Shown here: one piece after another, positions 62,931 through 64,000 of the stretch
Layout: each line of letters starts with the position of its first letter
How positions within the stretch are numbered: position 1 is the stretch's first letter
From: Streptomyces erythrochromogenes
GTDB lineage: Bacteria > Actinomycetota > Actinomycetes > Streptomycetales > Streptomycetaceae
NCBI RefSeq assembly: GCF_036170895.1
Contig: NZ_CP108036.1
Coordinates: forward strand, 930,001-994,000
Direction of reading: 5' to 3'
DNA length: 64,000 bases
The notes under the pieces: generated by a model
Database searches by the model: none
What the model saw: the letters and a program-made list of their open reading frames with translations, nothing else
Told to the model about the DNA's origin: nothing
Translations under genes and position numbers: made by a program

Positions 62931-63671
62931 TCAGCAGATGAGTGAGCGGCCGGTGGGCGCCAGGCGCAGGGTCCGGGGGTCCGATGTCTGTTCCCGCTCG
63001 ATGCCCGGCAGGACCTCGTTCCCCGCGACGGGGTGCGCACGCAGGGCGGCCAGGTGCCGGCGGTGGGCCTCTTCGTCGGGATGGGAAGTGAGGACCACGG
63101 CTGTGTTCTCCCCCGTGCGGACCGGCAGTCGGGGGAACGTGTTGGGTGCCGTTTCGGTGGCGTACGCGGCGATCGGCGCCGCTCCCGTGCTGCGGAGCAG
63201 CGGCAGGAGGCCGTCCCTGACCAGTGCGATCCCGTCGGCTCGTCCCGGCGGGAACGACCACACCGTGGCGGACACGAAGCGCTCGGGGGCCGGTGTGCCG
63301 GGTCGGGGCCTCGTGGACGGGGCGGCGCGGAAGCCGCTGTCGTCCGTCAGGGGGCGCAGGAGGAGGACGTCGTCGGAGTCGGTCATGGTGGCGTTGGCCC
63401 GGGCGCGGTGCCGTGCCCAGACGGGGCCGCCGTAGAAGGCCGTGAGCGCGTCGCGCCGTGCCGCCATGTCGGGGAACCCGCGCAGCCAGACGAAGCGGTC
63501 CGGGTCGTCGAGGTCGCGGAACTGGCCGAGGACGGCCATCCCTGCCTCTTCCTGCGACTCGACCAGCTCCCGGTCGAAGAGTTCGATGAGGTCGTCCCTC
63601 CGGCCGGGACGCAGCGTGTACTGGCGGAGCTCGATCACGGCGAGAGGGCGGGCGGGGTCGATCGGTGGCAC
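62931..63671 (-). CDS. NIPSNAP family protein
   Basis: From GTG 63671, after CAGGAG, the 246-residue protein reads LAVIELRQYTLRPGRRDDLI, ELFDRELVESQEEAGMAVLG, FRDLDDPDRFVWLRGFPDMA and RRDALTAFYGGPVWARHRAR. The ELRQYTL-PG-RD-LI-LF motif defines NIPSNAP proteins, ferredoxin-like dimers of unknown function. The C-terminal half is a second ferredoxin-like repeat with weaker likeness. It is divergent from the YafY-type regulator, which probably controls it. Confidence 0.85.
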   Translation of the reverse strand: MPPIDPARPLAVIELRQYTLRPGRRDDLIELFDRELVESQEEAGMAVLGQFRDLDDPDRFVWLRGFPDMAARRDALTAFYGGPVWARHRARANATMTDSDDVLLLRPLTDDSGFRAAPSTRPRPGTPAPERFVSATVWSFPPGRADGIALVRDGLLPLLRSTGAAPIAAYATETAPNTFPRLPVRTGENTAVVLTSHPDEEAHRRHLAALRAHPVAGNEVLPGIEREQTSDPRTLRLAPTGRSLIC

Positions 63672-63701
63672 GACGGGCTCCTGTCTGCTCTGTTGCGTTC
63701 T

Positions 63702-63740
63702 GTCGGGTCGGGTCGGGTCGGGGCGGGGCGGGGCGGGTCG
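63702..63740. repeat. G-rich short tandem repeats between nipsnap and the regulator
   Basis: About four GGGTC units run into three GGGGC units. Several successive runs of three or four G could fold into a G-quadruplex on the plus strand. They lie in the divergent promoter region. Confidence 0.75.
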
Positions 63741-63800
63741 CACTGACGGTAGGCCGCGGGCGTGCCAGGTGCTGTCAGGGTTTCCGCGGAGAATGGGCAC

Positions 63801-64000
63801 ATGTCTGCCGGTCGCCTGCTGTCGGTCCTGCTGTTGTTGCAATCCCGTGGCCGCATGTCCGCCCGGGCGATCGCCGAGGAGCTGGGCGTGTCCGTGCGGA
63901 CGGCCTACCGCGACGTGGAACGGCTGCAGGGCGCCGGGGTACCGGTCTGTGCGGAGCCCGGGCGCGGGGGCGGTTACCGGCTGCTCGGCGGCTATCGCAC
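63801..64000 (+). CDS. YafY/WYL-type helix-turn-helix regulator, partial
   Basis: The window holds the first 66 residues from ATG 63801: SAGRLLSVLLLLQSRGRMSA, RAIAEELGVSVRTAYRDVER, LQGAGVPVCAEPGRGGGYRL. This is the HTH_11 N-terminus of WYL-domain regulators (LL-LL--R-R-SA-ELA--L-VS-RT-YRDV--L---GVP). The ligand-binding WYL part lies beyond the edge. In Streptomyces such regulators are often divergent from small metabolic genes, as here. Confidence 0.85.
   Translation, partial: MSAGRLLSVLLLLQSRGRMSARAIAEELGVSVRTAYRDVERLQGAGVPVCAEPGRGGGYRLLGGYR

Overview
The window comes from a high-GC actinomycete, almost certainly a Streptomyces. Nearly every codon ends in G or C, GTG and TTG starts are common, and it carries families typical of that genus (SpoIIE/PAS/GAF phosphatases, SAV_915- and SCO5918-type proteins, Imm1, DUF6221, a large catalase with a C-terminal domain). 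I saw no rRNA, tRNA, CRISPR array or intact insertion sequence.

Layout. 0-6 kb: tail of a regulator, a secreted cutinase-like protein, a broken lectin-propeller gene, an aldo/keto reductase divergent from an ArsR-like regulator, and a coupled FHA-like/Ser-Thr kinase pair. 6.4-11.6 kb: xanthine dehydrogenase operon xdhA-xdhB-xdhC, followed by a decayed HMGL-type synthase. 11.7-18.4 kb: methyltransferase, flavodoxin, a two-component system whose response regulator overlaps a convergent PAP2 phosphatase antisense, SMI1 and APH-like genes. 18.5-26.7 kb: a scar zone of gene fragments (GNAT/USP, APC permease, KdpD, frameshifted hydrolase and PadR) interrupted by an intact block of SAV_915, a lysA-type decarboxylase, and a MarR regulator divergent from a second-copy-type enolase across a striking palindromic operator. 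26.8-37 kb: orphan solute-binding lipoprotein, NmrA-type protein, a MarR/membrane-protein pair sharing operators, a secreted protein made of two almost identical 79-residue units, a PAS-GAF-PP2C-ATPase stress phosphatase, a methyltransferase and a fatty-acid desaturase.

37-50 kb looks like a stress island: an RsbQ-RsbP-RsbV-like module (hydrolase, PAS-PP2C phosphatase, STAS protein; translationally coupled), a DEAD-box helicase with its CBS and SCO5918-type companions, a cold-shock protein, a MerR-type regulator, a catalase, a PRC-barrel protein, a tiny hydrophobic protein and polyphosphate kinase 2. RecQ follows.

52.4-58.8 kb is the most exciting region. A 79-residue precursor with a double-glycine leader is followed by a hairpin and three exporter genes of the NHLM type: an HlyD-like fusion protein, a C39-peptidase ABC transporter and a second large ABC transporter. 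The precursor core is rich in Gly, Val, Ser and Thr and has no Cys, Lys, aromatic residue or internal Met. No maturation enzyme (LanM, YcaO, radical SAM) lies beside it. It is therefore a candidate for an undescribed, apparently unmodified secreted peptide.

The right end holds a small secreted four-cysteine protein, a cytosolic 5'-nucleotidase, a beheaded LacI regulator, DUF6221, a stand-alone TsaD, a NIPSNAP protein and the start of a YafY-type regulator. The many head-to-head gene stumps (16.57, about 19.43 and 61.25 kb) and frameshifts suggest a deletion-prone part of a linear chromosome. That is an inference, and some frameshifts could be sequencing errors in G-rich runs.
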